Shown in pieces: positions 23,601 to 32,167 of a stretch of 64,000 bases of DNA; position 1 is the stretch's first letter; every line of letters starts with the position of its first letter. This stretch comes from Arcicella gelida. Lineage in GTDB: Bacteria > Bacteroidota > Bacteroidia > Cytophagales > Spirosomataceae. Under the pieces are notes generated by a model that was not told the DNA's origin, did no database searches, and was given only the letters and a program-made list of their open reading frames with translations. The stretch covers positions 1-64,000 of the forward strand of contig NZ_JAYGIL010000020.1 of assembly GCF_034931025.1 (NCBI RefSeq), in the 5' to 3' direction. The position numbers and the translations under genes are program-made.

Positions 23601-24231
23601 AGCTAATAACAAATTGGCTTTGGGAGACAATATGTACAAAGATGTAAATGGCGATGGTAAAATTACTTTCCCTGAAGATGCAGTATTTCTTGGAACAGAC
23701 AGACCTCGTTTATCATACTCTTTCAATGGAGGAATCGAATATAAAGGCTTTGACTTAAACTTTATTTTCCAAGGAGTAGGGAAAAGAACAATCATTCGTG
23801 ATGGTAACTGGAGAATTCCAGCGGCAGTAATTTTCCAAGCACAGAATGCGGCTTTTAAAGACCAATGGTGGACGCCGACTAGAACTGATGCAAGTTTACC
23901 TCGAATTTCAAGCACAGGTACAATTAATAATTATAATTATTTCCCATCTAATTGGATTGTTGAAGATGGGTCTTATTTAAGATTGAAAAACTTGGTGATT
24001 GGTTATACCATTCCGAAAACAATCACTCAGAAAGCTAAAATCGAAAGATTAAGAGTTTACTTTTCAGGAAATGACTTATTTGAATTCTCTAAAATTAAAG
24101 ATGGTTGGGACCCAGAAGCACCAAGAACGGTATCGAATGCTGGTGATAGCGACAACAGTGGTGTGAGTACTTTCAGCCAGCGTTTTCCATTCTATCGCTA
24201 CTTTACTTTTGGTGTTAACTTAACTTTTTAA
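20626..24231 (+). CDS. SusC/RagA TonB-linked outer-membrane transporter with STN domain
   Basis: About 1201 residues from ATG 20626 (MKNRLLFQKT...), chosen because the upstream in-frame extension from 20509 has no signal-like features and runs through a terminator hairpin. Order: signal peptide ending near IAQAHKTIAQE, STN/secretin domain (VSFQSNNQSVESILHKIEK), carboxypeptidase-like beta sandwich (ITDEKGEGIPGANISIKGT), the SusC signature EEVVVVGYGTAKK, plug domain, then a 22-strand barrel ending FGVNLTF. It imports oligosaccharides with the SusD lipoprotein encoded next. The STN domain and adjacent FecR imply transport-coupled transcription control. Confidence 0.93.
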   Translation: MKNRLLFQKTILKIMRISLYQVLMAIVFTTIAQAHKTIAQEILERKVSFQSNNQSVESILHKIEKVSEVQFMYNHQIFDAKQKISFNAENEKLEKVLDRLLSPLKIDYELAGNRIILKRGLKTITSINAIEHTNTELVMADQLVKGKITDEKGEGIPGANISIKGTQKGTSSDVSGNYTITVPDDKAILIFSSVGFEKKEVVVGKRINIDVTLATDVKSLEEVVVVGYGTAKKATLTGSVSTVNAATFKDRGPVSSPLAALQGQVAGVTVTRSSAQPGREGWNFQIRGASSANATEPLVIVDGVPVPNVGALNSFNPNDVENISFLKDGAAAIYGSRAAGGVVLITTKRGKSGKVTIEYNASTSMKKVGLLPKLVDINGWGPMIKEARTADGFAPTDIWYNYGNISTLALAAGKQWLTKAEYDALSPSGASLFSDVKDFTFFNGTEQDMLWGNARSTEHQLSISGRTEKSGYRISLGYLDDGSLLKVGNNSARRYNFRLAHDYQFSSKLRMETNISFEKQDITQPTYLGDIVNNGNQPGKPLSGLGLTGKPYIWGSGLGNASVNQIANLGGDNNEYNNRFNTNLNLTYNITPALKAVGFAGYYLFNTDIRTLGNSIAWYNYAGDILLSNLPTRSFYQRSTRQEANYNLNGYLEYDKQIGNGHNIKGVVGAQFERFEKNIYIAKTFDVLANVPPSLGLSTGDGTSKTVAENQFHTALGGYFGRLNYNYADKYFVEANARYDGSSKFRAQDRWKLFYGVSAGWRLSEESFIKDLGVFDELKLRGSYGIMGNQSGIDNYDDIQFLNLAYSTSSTDANYPIIGTSPVVRVTPTNTLVAYDRTWERLASKNVGLDFTLLNRKLTGTFEYFWKRNNNMLLSRTYSALMGASAPKGNNGDLSVWGWDLSLNWRDKIGDFSYRIGGNISDNQNKLVDFGGQTIISSGNRGFNSAVQGYPIDSYFGLVYDGRIQTAEQLATYRKYITGNNIGMPAGAETAQANNKLALGDNMYKDVNGDGKITFPEDAVFLGTDRPRLSYSFNGGIEYKGFDLNFIFQGVGKRTIIRDGNWRIPAAVIFQAQNAAFKDQWWTPTRTDASLPRISSTGTINNYNYFPSNWIVEDGSYLRLKNLVIGYTIPKTITQKAKIERLRVYFSGNDLFEFSKIKDGWDPEAPRTVSNAGDSDNSGVSTFSQRFPFYRYFTFGVNLTF

Positions 24232-24287
24232 GATGAGCTTTCATCGTGGACGATTAAACCATTGAGAATTTTAAAATTAATAAGGAA

Positions 24288-26015
24288 ATGAAATTTAACA
24301 ATAGATATTTAAGAATGGCACTAGCAGGTTTATTATTAACCAATGTTAGTTGCAATAGTTTGGTTGATATGAAACCTATCAACGAAATTTCAGATGCAGA
24401 TTACTGGAAAACGGCTGACCAGTTTAAACTCGCTGCCAACGAATTTTATACTTACTTGCGTACTTTCACTGATGTGATTAACGATAATCCACATTCAGAC
24501 CGTAGGAGTGATATTGTTTACACAACGGGTGGTTCGGTTTTTAGTAATGGCTCTAATACGATTCCTGCATCCGACGGAAACTGGAATACGGCTTATGCCA
24601 GAGTTCGGGCTACTAATTATTTGTTGGATAAAGCGAATACTTATAGTCAACCAGCTGAAATTCAGAAGTATGTAGCTGAAGCGAAATTTTTCAGAGCTTA
24701 TACTTATTTCGATTTATTACAACAATTTGGTGGCGTGCCTATCGTGTCAAAATTATTGACAACTACTTCTCCTGAACTGGCAAGTCCAAGAAATACAAGA
24801 GACGAAGTAATTGATTTTATCATTCAAGATTTAGAAGCAGCTATCGCCATTTTGCCTACTGAAAATGCCATTGCCGCAGCAGATAAAGGGAGAATTAGCA
24901 AAGGTGCAGCACAAGCCTTTTTGGGAAGAGTAACTTTGTACGAAGGAACTTGGCAGAAATCCAGAGGAAATGCTACTCGTGCAAATACTTTATTGGATAA
25001 ATCAATTGCTAATTCAGACGAAGTAATTAAAAGTACACAATACGAATTGTTTGCGCCAGTTGCTTTGGGAGACTCTGCTCAGAAATATATGTTTATCTTA
25101 GAAAATCAGCAGTCGAATCCAGCCAATATTACTAAAGCAGCCAACAAAGAGTATATTTTAGCGAATAGATATGATTTTGCGTCTCGACAAATTCGTTTCA
25201 ATATTACTCATACTTTATTGAATAACGTAGTATGGATTACTCGAAAATTTGCTACGATGTACTTGTCGAAAGACGGTTTACCAATTGAAAAATCGCCTTT
25301 ATTTAAAGGTTTTGCAACGACAACGTCTGAATTTGAAAACCGTGATAATCGTATGAAATATAATATGATGATCGATGGAAAACAGTATTTTGATAATGAA
25401 AATCCCGGTTCAAGAACTACTTGGAAAGGCGATGCCGCAGAAATAGCTTTATCAAGAGGAAAACATAAGTCAAATACGGCTTCAGGTTATGGTAACCAGA
25501 AATTTTGTACAGAAAGACGTTTAGACGACAACCAAGAAGGCTACGATTTTCCTGTAATCAGATATGCTGAAGTATTATTAAACTATGCCGAAGCTGTTTA
25601 TGAAAGAAATGGAGCGATTTCAGATGTTGATTTAGACAAATCGCTTAATTTGGTGCGTAATCGTGTCAACAAATTAATGCCTAAATTAAGTAATGCTTTT
25701 GCACAAACCAATGGACTTGATTTAAGAACAGAAATCAGAAGAGAGCGTACTATTGAATTGTATTTGGAAGGTTTCAGAAGAGATGATTTGATTCGTTGGA
25801 AAACGGCTGAAATAGAAATGCCAAAGCCAATTGAAGGCATTACTTGGACGGGTACAGCTTATGAAACGTATTGGACAGGTATTAAAAACAACATTGTGAA
25901 TGGCAATTTTCGCTTAGAAACTAGTCGTCAATGGCAAGAAAAACATTATTTATTGCCAATTCCATCACAACAATTACAGTTAAATCCTAGCCTTGTACAA
26001 AATACTGGTTGGTAG
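24288..26015 (+). CDS. SusD/RagB surface glycan-binding lipoprotein
   Basis: A 575-residue lipoprotein with lipobox LTNVSC (Cys22). The SusD TPR helices are seen in EAKFFRAYTYFDLLQQFGGVP (the classic RAYxYxxLxxxFGGVP, about 128-148) and the C-terminal RagB part in RYAEVLLNYAEAVYE, RRERTIELYLEGFRRDDLIRW and the ending LNPSLVQNTGW. It caps the SusC transporter encoded 56 bases upstream. The glycan cannot be inferred, as no enzyme gene follows: the next gene is on the other strand. Confidence 0.93.
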   Translation: MKFNNRYLRMALAGLLLTNVSCNSLVDMKPINEISDADYWKTADQFKLAANEFYTYLRTFTDVINDNPHSDRRSDIVYTTGGSVFSNGSNTIPASDGNWNTAYARVRATNYLLDKANTYSQPAEIQKYVAEAKFFRAYTYFDLLQQFGGVPIVSKLLTTTSPELASPRNTRDEVIDFIIQDLEAAIAILPTENAIAAADKGRISKGAAQAFLGRVTLYEGTWQKSRGNATRANTLLDKSIANSDEVIKSTQYELFAPVALGDSAQKYMFILENQQSNPANITKAANKEYILANRYDFASRQIRFNITHTLLNNVVWITRKFATMYLSKDGLPIEKSPLFKGFATTTSEFENRDNRMKYNMMIDGKQYFDNENPGSRTTWKGDAAEIALSRGKHKSNTASGYGNQKFCTERRLDDNQEGYDFPVIRYAEVLLNYAEAVYERNGAISDVDLDKSLNLVRNRVNKLMPKLSNAFAQTNGLDLRTEIRRERTIELYLEGFRRDDLIRWKTAEIEMPKPIEGITWTGTAYETYWTGIKNNIVNGNFRLETSRQWQEKHYLLPIPSQQLQLNPSLVQNTGW

Positions 26016-26045
26016 TTATAGGCATTTTCTTAGATAATTTTTTAG

Positions 26046-26080
26046 AACAAGGGCTATATTATGTTAGCCCTTGTTTTTTA
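26046..26080 (+). terminator. Intrinsic terminator of the fecR-susCD operon
   Basis: AACAAGGGCTA (26046-26056) pairs with TAGCCCTTGTT (26065-26075), followed by TTTTTTA. It is 31 bases after the susD stop. Confidence 0.85.
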
Positions 26081-26213
26081 TAATACTTAATTTGTGATAT
26101 TTTGTAATATTGGTAAAGTACAAAAAATGAAAATTAATACTTTGTATAAATGTCTATTTTATAGTGTATTATGTTTTTTATGTGTATTTTGTATATTGTT
26201 TATATTTAATTTG

Positions 26214-26792
26214 TTAATTTTTCTCAAAAGCTTCATTCAATTCTGCAATTGTGTATTGCCAAATACTTTCCGAACCTTTTTGCATGCCTTTTACTTTTTC
26301 AAAAACAGTTTCGTAGCTAACGTTAAATTCTGTCCAAGTGCCGCCTTGGTTAGAACGATTTTGTAAGATAGGTTGAAGTCTATCCATTGTCTTAGTGAAT
26401 TTTGCCTCATTACTTTTTCCTTCTTCAAATTCTAACCAAATATCAATAAATTCTTGTGTTTGTTTTGGTGGTAAAATCCCAAAAATGCGTTTTGCAGCAA
26501 TGAATTCTTCCTCTGTATTTACATGATTTTTTGTGGTATCATACAGAAAAGTATCGCCCGCATCAATTTCCACGATGTCATGAATCAATACCATTTTTAA
26601 TACTTTCAACACATCAATGGGTTCATTAGAGTGTTCGGCTAAAACCAACACCATCATTGCCAAATGCCAACTATGTTCGGCATCATTTTCATGTCTGTCG
26701 CTATTGAATAATTTCGTTTTGCGTTGAATATACTTTAGTTTATCAATTTCCTTGATAAATTCAATTTGCTTTAATAAATCGTTGACTTGCAT
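26214..26792 (-). CDS. HD-domain hydrolase (YfbR/HDDC2-like 5'-deoxynucleotidase type)
   Basis: A 192-residue cytoplasmic metal-dependent phosphohydrolase. The HD signature is complete: the first His in NDAEHSWHLA (about 37-46), HD in LIHDIVEIDAGD (about 73-84), and a downstream Asp in KTMDRLQPIL. The order and length match the YfbR/HDDC2 group, which dephosphorylates deoxynucleoside monophosphates. It is a monocistronic housekeeping-type gene, diverging from the Crp/Fnr gene at 26889. Confidence 0.85.
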   Translation of the reverse strand: MQVNDLLKQIEFIKEIDKLKYIQRKTKLFNSDRHENDAEHSWHLAMMVLVLAEHSNEPIDVLKVLKMVLIHDIVEIDAGDTFLYDTTKNHVNTEEEFIAAKRIFGILPPKQTQEFIDIWLEFEEGKSNEAKFTKTMDRLQPILQNRSNQGGTWTEFNVSYETVFEKVKGMQKGSESIWQYTIAELNEAFEKN

Positions 26793-26888
26793 AGTAATTG
26801 TTTTCTAATTTTTACTGTTTTTAGTTTTAAGTTTGCAAAGGAAATATCACTTTTAGTTATTTAAAAGGACAATTGTCTCAAGAATAAA

Positions 26889-27470
26889 ATGCTTAGAATA
26901 AATAAAGAATTATTGGATTTTTTAGTTGCACTTCATCATTCAGATACGGAAGGTAATATTGTTGAACAGACTTTTCAGCCTAAAAGTCAAATTTTACTAG
27001 AGAATAAACATGTATTTTCAGTCTATATTATTAAAAATGGTATTGCTAAATGTTACTTAACGGAAGATACAGGCACAGATTTTATTCAGGAATTCTTTGG
27101 CGAAGGATGGATATTTGGCGAAATTGAGGCAATCAGAGATGAACAAAGTTTCTGTAGTATTGATGCTATTTCTGAAGTTATTGTGTATAAAATTTCTAAG
27201 GATTTCTTCAATACTTTACTCAAAACTAACGAAGATTTTAATCGTTTGATATTAAAAACATTGGCAAATAAAATCTATCACAAGGCAATTCGCCATTCTT
27301 ATAATCAATCTCATCCAGTTGAATCTAAATTATTAAGACTAAAAGATGATTTTGCAGAATTAGCCAGTTTGATTTCTAAACAAGAAATCGCTAACTATTT
27401 GGGCATTACAACAAGAAGTCTAAACAGAACGCTTAAAGAGTTGAAAACAAAGGGTTTAATGGATTTTTAG
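26889..27470 (+). CDS. Crp/Fnr-family transcriptional regulator
   Basis: A 193-residue protein with an N-terminal cyclic-nucleotide-binding beta-roll (about 20-125; FFGEGWIFGEIEAIRDEQSF is the PBC-like region) and a C-terminal winged helix, KQEIANYLGITTRSLNRTLKELK (about 163-185). No Fnr-type cysteine cluster is present, so an iron-sulfur oxygen sensor is excluded, and the arginine expected for cAMP binding is not clear. The closest known analogues are small Bacteroidota Crp-like regulators. Ligand and regulon unknown. Confidence 0.85.
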   Translation: MLRINKELLDFLVALHHSDTEGNIVEQTFQPKSQILLENKHVFSVYIIKNGIAKCYLTEDTGTDFIQEFFGEGWIFGEIEAIRDEQSFCSIDAISEVIVYKISKDFFNTLLKTNEDFNRLILKTLANKIYHKAIRHSYNQSHPVESKLLRLKDDFAELASLISKQEIANYLGITTRSLNRTLKELKTKGLMDF

Positions 27471-27554
27471 GAGTGAATCGGAGAGGGGAAGTAAGTAATA
27501 ATCAAAGGAAAATCATTTTGGAGTAGAAACATGAGTCATCCCGAATTTTAAAAC

Positions 27555-27592
27555 AAAAAAGCTATCTAAAAGATAATTTAGACAGCTTTTTT
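27555..27592. terminator. Bidirectional intrinsic terminator
   Basis: AAAAAAGCTATCTAAA (27555-27570) pairs with TTTAGACAGCTTTTTT (27577-27592) with one mismatch. A and T runs on either side allow termination of both the Crp/Fnr gene (+) and the PepSY gene (-). Confidence 0.75.
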
Positions 27593-27686
27593 GTTAGAGA
27601 ACCCTGACCAAAGAATACTATCTTGACCCTTTAAAATCTCAATTTTTAGATAAAGGTTAGAATTTCTTAACTATTAGATTATACAA

Positions 27687-28868
27687 TTAAGCAAACTCCA
27701 CGTTTTTTGTTTTTCTCACAATTTTGTTCTTAGTGGTTTTCTTAAACTTTTTGAAGTACCAAATTAAGAACCCTGTTATTGGCAATGAAGCAGCAAATAA
27801 ACTTGAAAAAAAGGCAATTAATTTTCCTATGATTCCATAATTCTGCCCCGTATGAAGGTCTCTGTTGGCATGTTTAATCTTATCTACTGTCTTGTAATTA
27901 GTATACAACTCTGACCTAAGTATTTTGCCTGAGTATTGGTCGAATTCAAACAAATTATTTTTCTTATATACTTCGTAAGGGTATTTTAAATTTACTCTGA
28001 TACAATCTTTACTTTTCTGAGGGAAATTAATATGAGCTTCTTTCCAGCCAGCATAAGTTGTCGATACAGCTTCAAAAGCTGATTGTGGACTAAATATTTT
28101 TCCTGCTTGAAAATTTGACGAAACTTTAACTTTCTCCTTCATTTTTTCATCAAGAGTAGCGTAGGTTAGTTTCTGTACAGGTTTAATAGCCCACCATATT
28201 CCTGTAAGTGAAATAAGGATAAGTGGCAACAAAAAGTAAAAACCTAAAACATTATGAATACTATAATTTACGATTTGTGTTTTACCTTTCAAATTTAAAC
28301 GAAAGGCCATTTTACGTTGATTCTTTTTACTTGGCCACCACATATACAAGCCAGAAAGTAACATTATCAAGAAAATAACCACATTTGCTTTGATTATCCA
28401 TTTGCCCGTTTCACCTAAAAGTAATGAAGTATGAATTTCTTGTATTGTGTGCATGAAATCATGTTCAAAGTCTTTTTTACTAATCAGTTCTCCAGAATTT
28501 GGATGTAAAAAGTAAGCCTCTTTATAAGATTCTTCCTCTTCTTTTTTAGCTTTTTGAGTACTTTTAGAAGCGACCAATTTAGCAATTACAGCTCTTGAAG
28601 GGTCTGAAAAGAAACGAACTTGTTCTATTTTTTTATCAGGAAATGCTTTTGCTAAATTGAGTGTAATTAAAGATAACGATGCTTTGGGGCTATTTTCAGG
28701 CACAACAAACCTATATTCCTTTTGCGTGAATTCTCTTATTTCTTGTTCAAAAACAAATAAACAACCCGTTATTGACACAATAAAAACTACAATACCACTG
28801 ACTAAACCACCCCAAAGGTGTATTTTGCCAATTAGTTTTTTTAGAATAGAAATGTTTGATTTTTGCAT
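27687..28868 (-). CDS. PepSY-associated transmembrane protein
   Basis: A 393-residue inner-membrane protein of the PepSY/iron-uptake group. The first helix (about 17-37) precedes a PepSY-like periplasmic region with ITLNLAKAFPDKKIEQVRF. Further helices lie near 160-178, 207-225 and 352-372. Conserved histidines are present in HTSLLLGETGKW and NRDLHTGQNYGIIGK. Homologues beside siderophore TonB receptors are thought to reduce or process ferric siderophores in the periplasm. It lies 57 bases after the TonB receptor stop, on the same strand, with a copy of the receptor's operator in the gap. Confidence 0.85.
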   Translation of the reverse strand: MQKSNISILKKLIGKIHLWGGLVSGIVVFIVSITGCLFVFEQEIREFTQKEYRFVVPENSPKASLSLITLNLAKAFPDKKIEQVRFFSDPSRAVIAKLVASKSTQKAKKEEEESYKEAYFLHPNSGELISKKDFEHDFMHTIQEIHTSLLLGETGKWIIKANVVIFLIMLLSGLYMWWPSKKNQRKMAFRLNLKGKTQIVNYSIHNVLGFYFLLPLILISLTGIWWAIKPVQKLTYATLDEKMKEKVKVSSNFQAGKIFSPQSAFEAVSTTYAGWKEAHINFPQKSKDCIRVNLKYPYEVYKKNNLFEFDQYSGKILRSELYTNYKTVDKIKHANRDLHTGQNYGIIGKLIAFFSSLFAASLPITGFLIWYFKKFKKTTKNKIVRKTKNVEFA

Positions 28869-28888
28869 TAATTTTTAATTTTACCACT

Positions 28889-28916
28889 AATCTAATTAGA
28901 CTAATTAAAAATAAAA
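28889..28916. promoter_or_regulatory. Fur-like operator copy, between TonB receptor and PepSY gene
   Basis: AATCTAATTAGACTAATTAA (start 28889) and the following AAATAAAA match the 31381-31408 site in 23 of 28 positions. It lies about 20-48 bases upstream of the PepSY start codon at 28868. Confidence 0.5.
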
Positions 28917-28925
28917 AACATTTAA

Positions 28926-31322
28926 CTAAAAATTATATGTAAAATTCACAAATAATTGTCTTCCTGGAATATCTTGTATTTTATTACTTACTTGAGCCGT
29001 GGTAATTTCTTTGGTGACTTTATTATTGGTATCAAAAATATCAGAGACTCTCATGCTGACAGTCATTTTCTTTTTCATAAAAGAATGATTGATACTGGCA
29101 TCAAAAAATTGAATCATATTCTCTTCTTTCTGACTTGATATTTTTGGACCGATTCCATTCCAAGCTATTTGAAAGAAAGTGTTTTTCCCAATAGTTACAT
29201 CAGAGATAACTTTTGCCGACCAAGCAAATTGGTCTTTGATGGCATCACCACCACCTAATGATTCATCGGTTAACTTACTATCAAAATGCGAATAACTTGC
29301 ATTGATGTTCCAAAAAGGCAAAGGTTTTACCGCTCCAATAAATTCTATCCCTTGTATGTAGGCAGAATTGATATTGTCTGGTCGCTCAAGTACTACACCC
29401 GGACTTACATCAGTAACAATTTTCTGAATCAATCCACTGATGTTTCTTCTAAAAACATTTACACCAGCGTTCCATTTTTCAGCAGTTTTTAAGTAGCCCA
29501 CCTCAAAACCCCATGCTTTTTCAGGTCTTAATGCAGGATTCCCAGCTTTAATTTTTGCTACGTCACTTGAATCAATAAATGGGCTTAAATCTTTAAAGGA
29601 AGCTCTTCTGATTTTTCTATCAATACTTGCTTTTATAAATTGCGTTTTATCAATATTATAAACGAAAGACGCACTTGGTAAAGGAATTAAATAGGTTCCT
29701 TCTGTATTGAAGGCACCTGTTTTGGACTCATTGTAAAACGTAGTGTATTCTGCTCTAAAGCCCAAATTAGTGCGAAATTTACCTTTAGTAAGCGTTCCTT
29801 GTACATATCCTGCATAGATATTTTCTTGACTATCAAAATTATTCACAGGACTTTCTGTCCTGGTAAAAGCACTTTTAGCATAATCATATTTATCAACTTT
29901 TTGCAAGCTTTCACGGTTACGACCGCTAAATTTCAACCCAGAATTTAGACTAACAATATCATTAAAACGCCAGTTGAAATCAGTTTGTAAAAAGTTATTA
30001 ACATCATAACTATCCTCAAAAGTATTGGTAATCGCAGGCTTATTATCAGATGGCGCACCTACCGCATTTAGCTTTTGATCTGTTTGATATTTTGGTTTTG
30101 GATAAAAACCATCAACATGCGAAAAAGAAAAAGTTAAGCGTCCTTTGTTAGCAAAACTTTGTGCAAAGCTTAGGTTATATTCATTAAATTTATAATCCTC
30201 AGTCTGGTTTTCGGTACGTAATGTTCTAGAAGTAAAACTCTTATCAGCTTTTAATACTTGCGTATCCTGTGTTTTTATTTTAATCTCTCTTTGATAACCG
30301 TTAATAAATTCCGCTCCGATTTGTGCTCCTTTCCAAATGTCCCATTTGGTACCAATTTTAATATTATGGCTTTTTATATCTCTGTTTTCTTTAGAAAGAA
30401 TAGACTGATAACCAGAAATTTCATTGTTTTTAAATAACGAAACCTCATTGGTTTCAGTCATGGCATTTTTATCCTTGAGCATTACTTGATTTTGGTCAAA
30501 AAAGCCATATACTTCACCCTTATCAAATTTATGACCAATTTGAGCGGAAGCATTATACCCACCTTGGTTATTGATACCCGCCATTACTTGACCATGTGTT
30601 CCAAAATTTACATTTTTCTTGAGAATGATGTTTACAACGCCATTCATACCATCGCCATCGTATTGTGCGCCAGGATTGGCAATAATTTCAATTCTTTCTA
30701 CCGCCGAAACAGGAATTTGATTAAGAATAACTTCTCGGTTGTTGCCTGAAATACCAGTGTTTTTTCCGTCAATTAATACCAAAGTATAAGATTTTTCTAA
30801 ACCACGAAAACGAATATCTCTGGGTACACCCGGAGGACCTCCCATCGCCACAGATGGCATTAAACGAAGCATATCACCAACAGAAGAACCTTTAGCAGCA
30901 GGTAAATCAGCGGTATTGTACACTATTTTTTGAGGTTCTACTTTTGTAACACCAATGTTTGACTTTACCACAACCTCAGATAAGTTATTAACCTTTGGCT
31001 GAATAATAATTTCGTTTAAGTTTATCACACTACTTTTTCCGTCAACAATGATGTTGCTTTGAGAATAGCTTTCAAAACCCACACTGCTTACTTTCAATTC
31101 GTAGGTATCAGCCATTAAATTATTAATAACGAATTCTCCACTTTCTCCTGAATAAACAGCTTTGCTAATTCCTTTCGATGAATTTAATTGTATTGTCGCA
31201 AAAGAAACGGGTTCATTCGCATTTGGACTCAAAAGCCTTCCTGTAATTTTAGTATTCTGCCCCCAAGTTGACAATGAATAAAGGCAAGTAAATAAAGTAA
31301 TGAGATAGTAAAAACGATTCAT
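28926..31322 (-). CDS. TonB-dependent receptor, outer membrane beta-barrel family
   Basis: About 798 residues from ATG 31322 (MNRFYYLITLF..., a good signal peptide ending STWGQ). A start at 31382 would place codons across the promoter. Order: carboxypeptidase regulatory-like domain (ITGRLLSPNANEPVSFATIQ), plug (KVEPQKIVYNTADLPAAKGSSVGDMLRL in part; FRGLEKSYTLVLIDGKNTG), then a barrel ending FVNFTYNF. This is the Outer_membrane_beta-barrel (OMP_b-brl_3) type, not SusC. The partner PepSY gene and operator copies suggest metal or siderophore uptake, but the ligand is not proven. Confidence 0.88.
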   Translation of the reverse strand: MNRFYYLITLFTCLYSLSTWGQNTKITGRLLSPNANEPVSFATIQLNSSKGISKAVYSGESGEFVINNLMADTYELKVSSVGFESYSQSNIIVDGKSSVINLNEIIIQPKVNNLSEVVVKSNIGVTKVEPQKIVYNTADLPAAKGSSVGDMLRLMPSVAMGGPPGVPRDIRFRGLEKSYTLVLIDGKNTGISGNNREVILNQIPVSAVERIEIIANPGAQYDGDGMNGVVNIILKKNVNFGTHGQVMAGINNQGGYNASAQIGHKFDKGEVYGFFDQNQVMLKDKNAMTETNEVSLFKNNEISGYQSILSKENRDIKSHNIKIGTKWDIWKGAQIGAEFINGYQREIKIKTQDTQVLKADKSFTSRTLRTENQTEDYKFNEYNLSFAQSFANKGRLTFSFSHVDGFYPKPKYQTDQKLNAVGAPSDNKPAITNTFEDSYDVNNFLQTDFNWRFNDIVSLNSGLKFSGRNRESLQKVDKYDYAKSAFTRTESPVNNFDSQENIYAGYVQGTLTKGKFRTNLGFRAEYTTFYNESKTGAFNTEGTYLIPLPSASFVYNIDKTQFIKASIDRKIRRASFKDLSPFIDSSDVAKIKAGNPALRPEKAWGFEVGYLKTAEKWNAGVNVFRRNISGLIQKIVTDVSPGVVLERPDNINSAYIQGIEFIGAVKPLPFWNINASYSHFDSKLTDESLGGGDAIKDQFAWSAKVISDVTIGKNTFFQIAWNGIGPKISSQKEENMIQFFDASINHSFMKKKMTVSMRVSDIFDTNNKVTKEITTAQVSNKIQDIPGRQLFVNFTYNF

Positions 31323-31663
31323 TTTATTTGGACTAAGTATAAATAATAGTACAAAAGTATAATCTGTGGTTTTATAAAACAATTTATTTAGACTTATTTT
31401 AAATAATATTTTCTGAATTTAGAGTGTCCAAATACAGAATTGATTTTATAAGTAGAAAAACCTAAATCGTCCTCAAACCGAACAGTCACTGTAACAAAAC
31501 CGTACACTTTAATAATTACTTAAAATATTAAAGTGTTGAAATACAGATGTTTATGTTTTTTGGCATAGTTCTGTTAATACTATTGGCATGATTGAAAAAA
31601 TGTTAACATTAAGCATTTAACCTCAACCTTTCAAATAAATTTTAATTTCTAAACAACAAGAAA
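31323..31663. promoter_or_regulatory. Intergenic promoter region of the TonB receptor, with two Fur-like boxes
   Basis: The minus-strand promoter is TTG (31382-31380), 20-bp spacer, TACTTTTG (31359-31352). Two copies of TTTATTT(A/G)GACT...AAATAATA sit at 31323-31348 and 31383-31408, exactly 60 bp apart with 22 of 26 matches, one over the -33 element and one near the start of transcription. The remainder up to 31663 carries the leader of the small exported protein; nothing else was seen. Confidence 0.65.
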
Positions 31664-32065
31664 ATGAAAACTTTAGTAAAAACGTTCGCAATTGCTTTAT
31701 TCACAACAGTATCATTCTTTGCTAATGCAAATACAGATGCTAACGACGCCACAAACGCTAAAAAAACTTTTGCAGTGGGCGTTTACCAAACAATTAATAC
31801 ATTGAAAATGAATGTAATGATTGATAAATTGGCGGGTAAAAAAATTACCATTCAATTAAAGAATGAAGATGGTGAGGTAATTCACACAGCGATTATCGGA
31901 AAGAAAGAAACAGCTTATCGTGGAAATTATGACCTTAAAGAATTGGAGGACGGTAAGTACAGCTTTGAAATCAGCGATGGAAACGCTAAAATCGTGAAGA
32001 ATGTTCAGGTAGGAACTACCAAACCAGCACCGTCATCTTCAGATCGTTTTATTTCGTTGAACTAA
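31664..32065 (+). CDS. Small exported beta-sandwich protein
   Basis: A 133-residue protein with a signal peptide ending at FANAN (residue 23). The mature part has alternating short strands (KKITIQLKNEDGEVIHTAII, YRGNYDLKELEDGKYSFEI) resembling a single immunoglobulin-like fold, as in many small Bacteroidota periplasmic proteins related to secretion-sorting or DUF3244-type domains. It lacks the usual C-terminal sorting motif and ends SSSDRFISLN. It is a single gene with its own terminator. Function unknown. Confidence 0.7.
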   Translation: MKTLVKTFAIALFTTVSFFANANTDANDATNAKKTFAVGVYQTINTLKMNVMIDKLAGKKITIQLKNEDGEVIHTAIIGKKETAYRGNYDLKELEDGKYSFEISDGNAKIVKNVQVGTTKPAPSSSDRFISLN

Positions 32066-32109
32066 TCATTGTTTAACAACTAAACCTATCAATTTTTAAA
32101 GTTTGTAAA

Positions 32110-32150
32110 ATAAAAAACGGATTATTCGATAAGAGTAATCCGTTTTTTAT
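32110..32150. terminator. Bidirectional intrinsic terminator
   Basis: ATAAAAAACGGATTA (32110-32124) pairs with TAATCCGTTTTTTAT (32136-32150) around an 11-base loop. It serves the convergent small exported protein and DUF4139 genes. Confidence 0.85.
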
Positions 32151-32167
32151 TTGAATGTATTTTAGCT

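Noticed and set aside
26094..26366. Plus-strand frame over the HD gene
   Set aside because: Overlaps the terminator-adjacent AT-rich sequence and the real HD gene on the other strand. Poly-hydrophobic shadow.
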